Source of the DNA: Bradyrhizobium murdochi
GTDB lineage: Bacteria; Pseudomonadota; Alphaproteobacteria; Rhizobiales; Xanthobacteraceae
Reading direction: 5' to 3'
DNA length: 64,000 nt
Assembly: GCF_000472965.1 (NCBI RefSeq)
Contig: NZ_AXAU01000002.1
Location: forward strand, 124,001 to 188,000
Shown here piece by piece: positions 27,944 through 36,185 of the stretch (the stretch's first letter is position 1; every line of letters starts with the position of its first letter). Position numbers and translations under genes: made by a program. The notes below the pieces were generated by a model. It was not told the origin of the DNA. It saw only the letters and a list, made by a program, of their open reading frames with translations, and ran no database searches.

Positions 27944-27969
27944 CCGTCCCTCCCATTCGGGAGGGACGG
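27944..27969. terminator. Perfect hairpin between convergent acyl-CoA synthetase and AraC genes
   Basis: Arms ccgtccctcc (27944-27953) and ggagggacgg (27960-27969), 6-base loop. On the plus strand no T-run follows; on the minus strand it is followed by aattttccc. It can serve transcripts from both sides. Confidence 0.75.
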
Positions 27970-28025
27970 TCCAGCCGAGCCGAAATGCTTGCCGTCGGAC
28001 CTGGCCGGTCTTCGAAAGATTTGTG

Positions 28026-28904
28026 TCAGAGATGGAATGAGCGTCGATATTGGGACGGGCTTTGGCCGGTCATGGAACGAAAGATGCGGGCAAAATGTGC
28101 GGGACTGAGAAAGCCTGCGCGTAGCGCCATCTGCGCGATTGAAAGCTCCGTCCTCGCGAGCAGTTGCTTGGCCATCGCGACGCGCCTTGCATTGACGAAT
28201 TCCAGCGGCGTCCGTCCTGTCGTTTCGCGAAACGCGCGATGGAAATGGCCTTCGGAGAGCTGTGCAAGATCGGCAAGCTCGGCAACTCGTATTGGCGCGC
28301 CCAAATGCGCGTCGATGTACTCGGTGACCCGCCGCAGCCGCCACGCAGGCAGCCTGATCGACGGATCTTTCACCCTCGCGCCGCCGTAGCGTCGGGCGAG
28401 GTAGAGAACAAGAGCCAAAGTCATCGTGTCGCAGTAGGTGGCGTCGAGGCCGCCTTCCAGCGCATCAAGCCGCTCGAACTCCGCCAACATGTTCCAGACG
28501 AAGCTGTCTTCCGAACCCGACAGCGGGCCCAGCGCCTCGATCGATGGGCGGGCCGTCGTCGAAAGCTTTGCCGGATCGAGTGCGATGGCTGCCCATCGCC
28601 ATTCCACATTGTGCAGCCGAAGCCGCCGCTCGCAACCCGCTGGCAGAAATGAAATGGTCGACGGAAGATCAGGGCCGTCATAGCGATGCCCGCCATCGGC
28701 CGAAATCTCATGCCTGTCGGCGCCACCTGATAGTGTCGCCATGATGAGATGATTGGGCGACAGGATGCGACCTTCGACGATGGACGTCATCGGGCGATGC
28801 GCCGTTTCAAATGCGCCGCTCGCCCACTGCGCGCGCCGCCAGCCCACCGGCCGGGAACTCAATCTCTCGATCGTCGAAGTGTCTTCCACAGGATGACCTT
28901 GCAT
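28026..28904 (-). CDS. AraC family transcriptional regulator
   Basis: 292 residues; AGGAG precedes the ATG. The N-terminal ~180 residues are a ligand-binding region without an obvious family match (maybe cupin-like). The C-terminal ~100 residues contain two helix-turn-helix motifs: PIRVAELADLAQLSEGHFHRAF with the following TGRTPLEFV, and LSIAQMALRAGFLSPAHFARIF with TGQSPSQYRR. It is divergent from the Tat-exported aldo/keto reductase gene with ~205 bp between, so that gene is its most likely target. The inducer is unknown. Confidence 0.9.
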   Translation of the reverse strand: MQGHPVEDTSTIERLSSRPVGWRRAQWASGAFETAHRPMTSIVEGRILSPNHLIMATLSGGADRHEISADGGHRYDGPDLPSTISFLPAGCERRLRLHNVEWRWAAIALDPAKLSTTARPSIEALGPLSGSEDSFVWNMLAEFERLDALEGGLDATYCDTMTLALVLYLARRYGGARVKDPSIRLPAWRLRRVTEYIDAHLGAPIRVAELADLAQLSEGHFHRAFRETTGRTPLEFVNARRVAMAKQLLARTELSIAQMALRAGFLSPAHFARIFRSMTGQSPSQYRRSFHL

Positions 28905-29110
28905 GGTGATCTCCTGATGACTTCCTGGCTACACGACAAAAATCCCGGAACCGGCGATTTGTTACAAGCCGGTCGCGCAATTGGAACTGGCGGTCGCGTC
29001 AGGATCGGACAGATCGGGTCAGGAACCCGCACGACAAATCAAGAAGACAGTCATTTCTATCGGCAAGCGACCCTGCCGTTTGCCGCAGGGCGCATCAAGG
29101 GAGATGGCCC

Positions 29111-30229
29111 ATGGATAAGACACCTCGGGATTCCGCGCTCATGACCGACCGCCGCCGTTTTCTCGGCGCGGCCACAGCGATGGGCGCTATCGCTGCAACG
29201 ACCGGGCATGGAACGGCCATTGGCGTTTCAGTCGCCAATGCCCAGGCGCCCGCAGGCGGCGCGGCGCGTACCACCGCAACCGGGCCGGTGCTGACGCGAA
29301 CGATTGGCCGCACCAACGAAAGTCTTCCTGCGCTCGGGCTGGGAACGTTTCTGACGTTCGACCTGCTGCCGGGCCGCAATCGCGACGCGCTGCGCGAAGT
29401 CACCAGAACGTATGTCGATGCGGGGGTTCGGGTGATCGACACGTCGCCGCTGTACGGTACGAGCGAGGTCAGCGTCGGCGCATTTCTCAACGCAATGAGC
29501 ATGGCCGACCGTATGTTCATCAGCAACAAGATCTGGTCGACCGGCGACTACCTCGCCGACGAAAGCCACGCGCTGGCCAGTATGGAGCAATCGAGGCTTC
29601 GGCTGTGGCGCGACAAGATCGACCTATTCCACTGCCATAGCCTGGTCAACGTCGACGCGATCGTGCCCCTGCTGCGCGCGTGGAAGAAAGAGGGCAGGAT
29701 TCGCTACGTCGGCGCCTCGGTCCACGAGAATGACTATCATCCCATGCTTGCGGGCTTGATCGACAAGGATCTGGTCGATTTCATCCAGGTCAACTACTCG
29801 ATCTTCAACCGCAACGCCGAGGAGCGCATCCTTCGCGCGGCGATGGACAAGGGCGTCGGCGTGTTGACAAATATGCCGCTGGAAAAGGGCCGCTTGCACA
29901 AGATCGTCGATGGCCGGCCGCTGCCCGAATTTGCCCGCGACATAGCTGCGGAGAACTGGGCCCAGTTCTTTATCAAATGGGCGATGGGCCATCCAGCGGT
30001 GACGACGGTTCTTGCCGCGACCTCGAACCCGGATCACGCGGCCGAGAATGTCGGCGCGCTGCGCGGGCCCCAACCGGATCAATCCATGCGGCAGCGGATG
30101 GCGCGGCACATGGAAAGCATTGCTGGCTTCACCAACCTTGCGGCGATGCAATGGTATCCGGACAAGCAGGGCATGTATCAGGGCGTCATTCGTCGTTCGC
30201 AGGCGGCAGTGCGCCAGCGGATGAGCTAA
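29111..30229 (+). CDS. Tat-exported aldo/keto reductase
   Basis: 372 residues. The start carries a twin-arginine signal, TDRRRFLGAATAMGAIAATTG, so the folded enzyme is probably moved to the periplasm; most aldo/keto reductases are cytoplasmic. The barrel has the catalytic tetrad: Asp and Tyr in RVIDTSPLYGTSE, Lys in FISNKIW, His in DLFHCHSL. Exported NAD(P)H-dependent enzymes need either a prebound cofactor or a different reaction. AAGGGAGA precedes the ATG. It is divergent from an AraC regulator and is followed by a strong hairpin and then the secreted SUMF1-like gene. Confidence 0.88.
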   Translation: MDKTPRDSALMTDRRRFLGAATAMGAIAATTGHGTAIGVSVANAQAPAGGAARTTATGPVLTRTIGRTNESLPALGLGTFLTFDLLPGRNRDALREVTRTYVDAGVRVIDTSPLYGTSEVSVGAFLNAMSMADRMFISNKIWSTGDYLADESHALASMEQSRLRLWRDKIDLFHCHSLVNVDAIVPLLRAWKKEGRIRYVGASVHENDYHPMLAGLIDKDLVDFIQVNYSIFNRNAEERILRAAMDKGVGVLTNMPLEKGRLHKIVDGRPLPEFARDIAAENWAQFFIKWAMGHPAVTTVLAATSNPDHAAENVGALRGPQPDQSMRQRMARHMESIAGFTNLAAMQWYPDKQGMYQGVIRRSQAAVRQRMS

Positions 30230-30231
30230 CC

Positions 30232-30266
30232 GAGGAGTGGCAGGCGCGGTGCGTCTGCCACTCCTC
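30232..30266 (+). terminator. 12-bp perfect hairpin after the aldo/keto reductase gene
   Basis: Arms gaggagtggcag (30232-30243) and ctgccactcctc (30255-30266) around an 11-base loop, starting two bases after the stop codon. Likely terminator, although a T-run is lacking. Confidence 0.75.
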
Positions 30267-30287
30267 ACTTGATGCGGAAAGCCAGAG

Positions 30288-30387
30288 CCTTTTCGGTTCT
30301 GATTGAATCAGAACTAGGCTCTAGATTCTTGTTTTGACGCGTTTTCTTGACGCGAACCGGTGTCCACTTCGCTGGAAAACGCTCTAG
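30288..30387. repeat. Dispersed repeat family D, copy 2, with hairpin half
   Basis: Left part: gttctgatt/aatcagaac hairpin (30296-30314), matching the arms of the hairpin after dxs. Right part: gttttgacgcgttttcttga and then cgcgaaccggtgtccacttc, matching 455-513. It lies directly upstream of the SUMF1-like gene, so it may hold its promoter or have displaced it. Confidence 0.75.
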
Positions 30388-30401
30388 CAGCGAGTTCGCA
30401 C

Positions 30402-31100
30402 ATGAAATGGCATTGGATTGCTTTTCGATGTGGATTGACGGCGGTGGCCAGCATTGCACTCGCCGAATCCGGCGGTCGCGCGAATCTTGGCAAATTTGCC
30501 ATCGACCGAACCGAAGTCACGATCGGCCAGTTTCGCAAATTCACCTCCGACAGGGCTCTAACGACCGCGGCCGAACGGGCCGGGGGCGGATACGAATTCG
30601 CGGATGGCTGGACCCGTCGCACCGGCTGGACGTGGTCAGCGCCATTTGGACAACCGGGCGCCGAGGATGAGCCCGCCGTACATGTGTCGTGGGGCGAAGC
30701 GCGCGATTTCTGCGCTGCTGTTGGCGGACGCCTGCCCACACTGGAGGAGTGGGCGGGTGCCGCCTACACTGAAACGCGCGCCAATCCTGCCGATGGTTTC
30801 GTAAGGGGGCGTACCTATCCTTATCCTGTCGGCGACAGCCCTGACGGTATGAACACATCCGGCAGGGATCGCTGGCCGCGCCATGCGGCGGTCGGCACCA
30901 CCAAGCAGGGTGTGAACGGACTCTACGATATGGGTGGCAATGTCTGGGAATGGCTTGCGGATCGCCGGGGCGACGACGCTCTGACCGCCGGCGGCTCGTG
31001 GTGGTACGGTGCGGACAACACGCAATCGACAGCCGTGCAGTGGAAATCAGCCGATTTCTACGCTGTCTATATCGGGTTTCGCTGCGTATACCCCCCTTAA
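30402..31100 (+). CDS. Secreted SUMF1/EgtB/PvdO-type domain protein
   Basis: 232 residues from the ATG at 30402; the open frame upstream lies in repeat D2. Signal peptide WIAFRCGLTAVASIALAES. The formylglycine-generating-enzyme fold is clear: AIDRTEVTIGQFRKFT, PAVHVSWGEARDFCAAVGGRLPTLEEWAGAA, NGLYDMGGNVWEWLAD, GGSWWYG and the end YIGFRC. The Cys pair that binds copper in true FGE is absent, so it is not a sulfatase activator; relatives in this fold have diverse roles (ergothioneine synthesis, pyoverdine maturation PvdO, sugar binding). Follows the Tat-exported aldo/keto reductase and may act on the same periplasmic pathway. Confidence 0.85.
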   Translation: MKWHWIAFRCGLTAVASIALAESGGRANLGKFAIDRTEVTIGQFRKFTSDRALTTAAERAGGGYEFADGWTRRTGWTWSAPFGQPGAEDEPAVHVSWGEARDFCAAVGGRLPTLEEWAGAAYTETRANPADGFVRGRTYPYPVGDSPDGMNTSGRDRWPRHAAVGTTKQGVNGLYDMGGNVWEWLADRRGDDALTAGGSWWYGADNTQSTAVQWKSADFYAVYIGFRCVYPP

Positions 31101-31151
31101 GCAGCGGCCTCAAAAACTTAGTCAAGCGGCGTGCAACACGCCCGCCCAAGA

Positions 31152-32378
31152 TCAGCGCGAGAGCGCCAGCGCGTCGAGACGTCGCTGCGCGTCGGGTTCG
31201 CCCCATTCCTTTGCCCGCTGATACCAGATGCGGGCCTGCGCGACGTCCGCCAGCGGGCCATCGGCGCCCATCTGCCTGAGCCGCGCCGGATCGTAGGTTG
31301 AGCCGACGAGCAGCGCCGCGCGCGCATCCTGTGCTTCCGCTCCACGCATCAGCACCAGCCGCGCCGACTGCACGTCGCCGGCGGCGAGCAGGTCCTGCCC
31401 GCGTTTGATCAGGGCAGCGATTTCCTTCGGATCGAGGCTTCGCACGACTTCCGCCTGCTGCCGCACGGCTGGCATCGGCGGCGCGGCCGCGGCCATGGCG
31501 ACCGGCGGCGGCGGTGCGGCGACCGGCGCTGCGGCAACGACCGGGGCTGGCGCGGCAACCGGCGGCGCAGCGACAGGGGCCCTTGGCACAGGCGCCCAGG
31601 TCAGTCGCGTGGAGGTGCCGGTGAGCGCCACGCCATTGCCGTCACGCAGTTCCGCCGTCACCAGCATTTGGCCGGTGAAGCCATCCGGCGGAATGACCGA
31701 AACGCCGGAAATCTCCGTCGCCGACACGCGCCATTCGCTCGGACCGACACGCTTGCCGGATGTGAGCCGTGCGCCGGCATTAACTCCATTGATGGATACG
31801 TAGGCGTCGGGCGGCGGAGAGCCGACGTGGATCCCGAGCGGCACGGGATCGTTGGTGAACCCGCTGCCGTCCTGTACGGCTAAGGTCGCCGTACGTCTCG
31901 CTGGCTGCGGCTGCGGCGCCGGAAGCACCGACGATTTCACCGACTGCCAGGCGGCCGAGAGCGACGCATTATCCTGGTTGGCCGGGCGCTGCGACGACGG
32001 AATGGCCATGACCAGAAGCGTCGCGATGCTCGCCGCGATCGCCACGGCGATCGAAAAACGGATGACCTGCTGGAACAGCGCGCGGCGTCCCGACAGGTCG
32101 CGGAGCACGGATGGCGCTTCGACCGGCGCGGTCTCCCTCGCCTCCTGCATGGCCTGGGCCACGGCTTTGGTGAACATTTCGGAATCCTGGCGGCGTGCGG
32201 GCTTGCTGAAGGGCTGCAAGGGCGGTCCTTCAGTTGGCATTCGCGGACGCCAGCCGTCGTCGTTCTGCATCAGCATCGTGCCCGGTTGATCGCTGCTCGT
32301 CCGTTCCCTCTGCTCACGCGGCGCATAATATGCCGGATCGTTCGGACCGACATATCGTTCGTGCTTTGCATCACTCAT
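31152..32378 (-). CDS. Single-pass membrane protein with Sel1/TPR-like C-terminus
   Basis: 408 residues from the ATG at 32378 (an in-frame start three codons earlier exists). An N-terminal cytoplasmic region (~1-105) rich in Pro/Arg/Gln is followed by one transmembrane helix (VIRFSIAVAIAASIATLLVMAIP). After a region with an Ig-like strand pattern (VPLGIHVGSPPPDAYVSINGV) comes a Pro/Ala-rich linker, and the last ~90 residues (IAALIKRGQDLLAAGDVQSA, ARIWYQRAKEWGEPDAQRRL) fit Sel1/TPR helices. Function unknown; such proteins often scaffold envelope complexes. It converges with the SUMF1-like gene. Confidence 0.8.
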   Translation of the reverse strand: MSDAKHERYVGPNDPAYYAPREQRERTSSDQPGTMLMQNDDGWRPRMPTEGPPLQPFSKPARRQDSEMFTKAVAQAMQEARETAPVEAPSVLRDLSGRRALFQQVIRFSIAVAIAASIATLLVMAIPSSQRPANQDNASLSAAWQSVKSSVLPAPQPQPARRTATLAVQDGSGFTNDPVPLGIHVGSPPPDAYVSINGVNAGARLTSGKRVGPSEWRVSATEISGVSVIPPDGFTGQMLVTAELRDGNGVALTGTSTRLTWAPVPRAPVAAPPVAAPAPVVAAAPVAAPPPPVAMAAAAPPMPAVRQQAEVVRSLDPKEIAALIKRGQDLLAAGDVQSARLVLMRGAEAQDARAALLVGSTYDPARLRQMGADGPLADVAQARIWYQRAKEWGEPDAQRRLDALALSR

Positions 32379-32836
32379 ACTGAACACTCGCCCTCATGGG
32401 GCCTTCCGCCAGCCCCGCGGACGTATGCCGATTGCGCCCTATGCGATCCTAGAACTCCGGGGGCGCAACCGCAATTTTTTTGCGACTCCGCCCGCAACAA
32501 GGACCAAGAGTTGAGATCATCCTGCAGCGCTTCCGGCTGACGCCCGCCGTTCCCCCTTTGGCTGACGTTCGCCGGTGTCCCGTGCAGGACAGTCCCGTGT
32601 TGCGGCAAATACGACAACCCAGCGGCGAGAGGTAGACGAAAATTGGACTAACTTCAATGTACAACTAATAATCAATTTACAGGGATGGTTACCCAAGAGG
32701 TTGCTGCACGCAGCGCATTTGCCCGATTAGTATCGCCTGCAAACTTGAAATTCGCGCCACGCCGTGGTCTCAAGCTTGCGAGTTTGCAGCCGGCCCCGCC
32801 AGCCACACAGATTTCAGAAACCCGGCAGATTCACCG
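32379..32836. other. Divergent intergenic region
   Basis: About 460 bp between the Sel1-like gene and DUF1499. 32640-32690 is notably AT-rich and is the best candidate for a promoter, probably for the DUF1499 gene. A plus-strand frame starting at 32685 overlaps DUF1499 in another phase and has no homology signal. Confidence 0.4.
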
Positions 32837-33688
32837 ATGGCCCGAAGGTTTTCCTCTCCTTACCAGTCGGAGCCCGTGTCCAGCCTCGCCACCTGGTCGC
32901 GCAACCTCGCCATCTTCGCCGTGGTCGCGGTGGTGGTGTCGATCATCATCGTCCGCTTCGGCTTCCTGGAGGTAAAACCCGCGCTGGCGACGTTCTTCGG
33001 CGCGCTCGGTCTGGCTGTGCTTTCCATCCTGGTGGGCCTCGCCGCCTTTGCCGCGATCTGGCAGAACGGCTCGCGCGGCATGGGCCGGATCGTGCTGGCG
33101 TTCCTGATCAGCGCCCTTCTGCTCGCCTACCCGGCCTACCTCGCTCTGCAATACCGCAAGCTGCCACCGATCCACGACATCACCACCGATCCGATCGATC
33201 CGCCGCGCTTCGAGGCGCTGGCGCGGCTGCGCAGCGGCGAAGGCGCCAACTCCGCGGTCTATGCCGGGCTCTATTCGGCCGAGCAGCAGCGGATCGCCTA
33301 TCCCGACATCGAGACCGTGGAACTCGAAGTGCCCCCGCAGCGGGCCTATGAGGTGACGCTGGCGCTGGTGAACAAGCGCAAATGGCTCGTGATCGACGAA
33401 CGGCCGCCGCAGCCGCCGCGCCGCATCGCCCGCATCGAGGCGGTGGCGCGAACGCCGATCATGGGATTCCGCGAGGACATCTCGATCCGCATCACGCCCG
33501 ACGGCGACGACTCACGCGTCGATATCCGCTCCTCCTCGCGCTATTTCGAAAGCGACCTCGGCAGCAACGCCGCGCGCGTCTCAAAGCTGATCGAGGACAT
33601 CAACGCCGCCGTCGATAACGCCAAGCCGGCGGCCCCGAAGAAGCCGCAGACGCCGGCAAAGGGTCAGGCGAAGAACGTGAAAAAATAG
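32837..33688 (+). CDS. DUF1499 domain membrane protein
   Basis: 283 residues. Three hydrophobic segments near the N-terminus (LAIFAVVAVVVSIIIVRF, ATFFGALGLAVLSILVGLAA, GRIVLAFLISALLLAYPAYL) anchor it; the rest is a DUF1499 domain with its conserved start KLPPIHDITTDPIDPPRF and end RVDIRSSSRYFESDLGSNAARV. DUF1499 proteins are widespread in alphaproteobacteria and plastids; function is unproven. A Lys-rich tail (KPAAPKKPQTPAKGQAKNVKK-like) ends it. Repeat F begins at its stop codon. Confidence 0.9.
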   Translation: MARRFSSPYQSEPVSSLATWSRNLAIFAVVAVVVSIIIVRFGFLEVKPALATFFGALGLAVLSILVGLAAFAAIWQNGSRGMGRIVLAFLISALLLAYPAYLALQYRKLPPIHDITTDPIDPPRFEALARLRSGEGANSAVYAGLYSAEQQRIAYPDIETVELEVPPQRAYEVTLALVNKRKWLVIDERPPQPPRRIARIEAVARTPIMGFREDISIRITPDGDDSRVDIRSSSRYFESDLGSNAARVSKLIEDINAAVDNAKPAAPKKPQTPAKGQAKNVKK

Positions 33689-33757
33689 CGAATGGCGAGT
33701 GGCGAATAGCAGCCAGGCGGCCCCTCCCTATTCGCTACTCGCCATTCGCTATTCGCC
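33687..33757. repeat. Inverted repeat, family F, between convergent genes
   Basis: Arms tagcgaatggcgagtggcga... and its complement ctattcgctactcgccattc... pair over 24 bases with one mismatch. The left arm starts inside the stop codon of the DUF1499 gene, and the right arm reaches the stop of the MBL gene, so the element is the entire intergenic space and should terminate both. Confidence 0.85.
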
Positions 33758-33758
33758 C

Positions 33759-34676
33759 CTACGCCATCCTGTACGTCCCGCCGATCACCGGATCGCCATC
33801 GGTCGCCACGATCCCGCGGGCGACCAGGTCTTCCAGATGCGCCAGCACGGAATAGCCGGCGGCATTCGTCAGCCGCGGGTCGATGCCGATATAGATCGCG
33901 CGGACCATGGTCGGGATGTCGGCCTCGCCCTTGGCGAGCCGATGCAGGATCGAGGCCTCGCGGGCCTGGCGGTGCCGGGTTAGGAAACGGACGTAACGCG
34001 GCCCTTCCGGAATTTCCGGCCCGTGGCCTGAAAGATACAGATCCTCCTCGCGGGCTTCCAGCCGCGCCAGCGAGGCCATGTAGTCACTCATCGATCCATC
34101 CGGCGGTGCGACGATCGAGGTCGACCAGCCCATCACGTGGTCGCCGACGAAATTGATCTTTCGCTCGGGCCAGGCGAACGCCAGGTGATTGGCCGTGTGG
34201 CCGGGGGTTGCAACCGCCTCCAGCGCCCAGCCCCGCCCTTCGACGACGTCGCCGTCCTTGACTTGGATATCGGGCCGGAAATCGCGGTCAGCGCCAGATT
34301 CCGGATTGTGCTTTTCACTCTCGAAGCGTGGCCGCGAGGCGCGGTGCGGCCCCTCGGCATAAACGGGCGCACCGGTGGCCGCCTTGATCCGCGCCGTGTT
34401 CGGCGAATGGTCGCGGTGGGTGTGGGTGACGAGAATATGCGTCACCGTCTCGCCGCGCACGGCGTCGAGCAACGCCTTGGCATGCGCATCATCATCGGGA
34501 CCGGGATCGATGATCGCGACATTGCCCTTGCCTACGATGTAGCTGACCGTGCCGGTGAAGGTGAACGGGCTCGGATTGTTGCAGAGGACACGCCGGATGT
34601 CCGGACGCACTTCATCGACGACGCCAGGCTTCAGCGGAAAATCGCGATTGAACGGGATGTCGTCGTTGTCGGCCAT
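33759..34676 (-). CDS. Metallo-beta-lactamase fold hydrolase (LACTB2/RNase Z-like)
   Basis: 305 residues from the ATG at 34676; the longer frame is an artefact of repeat A2. Metal motif THTHRDHSPNT (H-x-H-x-D-H), second His in ATPGHTANHLAF, Asp in NFVGDHVMGW, and the late His in LYLSGHGPEI. The C-terminal winged-helix-like region (AGYSVLAHLEDLVARGIV) is as in LACTB2-like proteins, for which RNA and thioester substrates have been reported. The substrate is open here. Downstream of gcdH in the same direction but separated by repeat A2. Confidence 0.88.
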   Translation of the reverse strand: MADNDDIPFNRDFPLKPGVVDEVRPDIRRVLCNNPSPFTFTGTVSYIVGKGNVAIIDPGPDDDAHAKALLDAVRGETVTHILVTHTHRDHSPNTARIKAATGAPVYAEGPHRASRPRFESEKHNPESGADRDFRPDIQVKDGDVVEGRGWALEAVATPGHTANHLAFAWPERKINFVGDHVMGWSTSIVAPPDGSMSDYMASLARLEAREEDLYLSGHGPEIPEGPRYVRFLTRHRQAREASILHRLAKGEADIPTMVRAIYIGIDPRLTNAAGYSVLAHLEDLVARGIVATDGDPVIGGTYRMA

Positions 34677-34692
34677 GTTTTTCTTCTTGGCG

Positions 34693-34794
34693 TCATTCCG
34701 GGGCATCGCGCAGCGATGAACCCGGAATCCCGAGGTGGGGAAAAGAATACGGCGCGAGATTCCGGGTTCGATGCTTCGCATCGCCCCGGAATGA
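34693..34794. repeat. Dispersed palindrome, family A, copy 2
   Basis: Outer arms tcattccggggc and gccccggaatga. The right 42 bases equal those of copy 1 (15873-15970); the centre differs. It occupies the gap between the glutaryl-CoA dehydrogenase stop and the MBL start. Confidence 0.85.
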
Positions 34795-34806
34795 CGAGCA
34801 AGTGGC

Positions 34807-36021
34807 TTACGAAAACGCCTGTATCCCCGTGATTGCCCGGCCCAGGATCAGGGCGTGGACGTCGTGGGTGCCTTCATAGGTGTTCACGGTTTCCAGGTTC
34901 GCGGTATGGCGCATCACGTGGTACTCGATCTGGATGCCGTTACCGCCGTGCATGTCACGCGAGACGCGGGCGATGTCGAGCGCCTTGCCGCAATTGTTGC
35001 GCTTGACGATCGAGATCATTTCCGGCGCCATCTTGCCCTCGTCCATCAGGCGACCGACGCGCAATGAGGCCTGAAGGCCGAGCGCAATCTCGGTTTCCAT
35101 GTCGGCGAGCTTCTTCTGCACGAGCTGCGTTGCCGCTAGCGGCCGGTTGAACTGCTTGCGGTCAAGCGTGTATTGCCGTGCGCGGTGCATGCAGTCTTCC
35201 GCCGCACCCATTGCACCCCAGGAGATGCCGTAGCGGGCGCGGTTGAGGCAGCCGAACGGTCCCTTCAGGCCTGATACGTTGGGCAGCAGCGCGCTCTCCG
35301 GCACCACCACGCCGTCCATCACGATCTCGCCGGTGATGGAAGCGCGCAAGGACAGCTTGCCGCCGACCTTCGGCGCCGACAGGCCCTTCATCCCCTTCTC
35401 GAGAATGAAGCCGCGGATCTGGTTGTCATGCGCGGCCGACTTGGCCCAGACGACGAAGACGTCGGCGATCGGTGCGTTGGAAATCCACATCTTGCTGCCG
35501 CTGATGCGATAGCCGTCCGACACCTTCTCGGCGCGGGTCTTCATGCCGCCGGGATCGGAGCCGGCATCCGGCTCGGTCAGGCCGAAGCAGCCGACCCACT
35601 CGCCGGTGGCAAGCTTCGGCAGGTACTTCTTGCGCTGGTTCTCGTCGCCATAGGCGTAGATCGGGTACATCACCAGCGACGACTGCACCGAGTTCATCGA
35701 ACGATAGCCGGAATCAACCCGCTCGATCTCGCGCGCCACCAGGCCATACGCGACGTAGCTCGCGTTCGCGCAGCCATATTCTTCCGGCAGCGTGACACCG
35801 ATCAGGCCGAGTTCGCCCATCTCGTTGAAGATCTCGCGGTCGGTCCTCTCTTCCAGATACGCATTGATGACACGCGGCAACAGCTTGTCCTGCGCATAGG
35901 CACGCGCGGTATCGCGGATCATGCGCTCGTCTTCGGTGAGCTGGTCGTCGAGCAGGAACGGATCGTCCCACTGGAAGGAAGCCGCCGCCGGCTTGTCCTT
36001 GGCTTGAGGGCGCACGCTCAT
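34807..36021 (-). CDS. gcdH: Acyl-CoA dehydrogenase, glutaryl-CoA dehydrogenase type
   Basis: 404 residues. Glutaryl-CoA dehydrogenase oxidises and decarboxylates glutaryl-CoA to crotonyl-CoA in lysine, tryptophan and aromatic degradation. Acyl-CoA dehydrogenase signatures are [18 protein letters not shown] and the C-terminal [15 protein letters not shown]. The catalytic Glu is in [18 protein letters not shown], the sequence typical of the glutaryl subfamily, and the [20 protein letters not shown] helix also matches it. No decarboxylation partner genes are adjacent. Flanked on both sides by repeats of family A. Confidence 0.9.
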   Translation of the reverse strand: MSVRPQAKDKPAAASFQWDDPFLLDDQLTEDERMIRDTARAYAQDKLLPRVINAYLEERTDREIFNEMGELGLIGVTLPEEYGCANASYVAYGLVAREIERVDSGYRSMNSVQSSLVMYPIYAYGDENQRKKYLPKLATGEWVGCFGLTEPDAGSDPGGMKTRAEKVSDGYRISGSKMWISNAPIADVFVVWAKSAAHDNQIRGFILEKGMKGLSAPKVGGKLSLRASITGEIVMDGVVVPESALLPNVSGLKGPFGCLNRARYGISWGAMGAAEDCMHRARQYTLDRKQFNRPLAATQLVQKKLADMETEIALGLQASLRVGRLMDEGKMAPEMISIVKRNNCGKALDIARVSRDMHGGNGIQIEYHVMRHTANLETVNTYEGTHDVHALILGRAITGIQAFS

Positions 36022-36105
36022 GAAAATCCCTTTCGCATCACTGTCCTCATGGAAATTGTCGACAAATTAATGCGCTATCGGCAGAAGCGCAAATGTTTCA
36101 CCACG

Positions 36106-36182
36106 TCATTCCGGGGCATGCGAAGCATGAATCCGAAATCTCGAGATCCCGGACATGGTGCCCGCGCACCATTCCGGAATGA
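36106..36182. repeat. Dispersed palindrome, family A, copy 3 (shorter)
   Basis: Begins tcattccggggcatgcgaag and ends accattccggaatga; contains ctcgagatcccgg as in copy 1. It lies between the ribB stop and the gcdH start, so gcdH is bracketed by two copies. Confidence 0.75.
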
Positions 36183-36185
36183 CGA

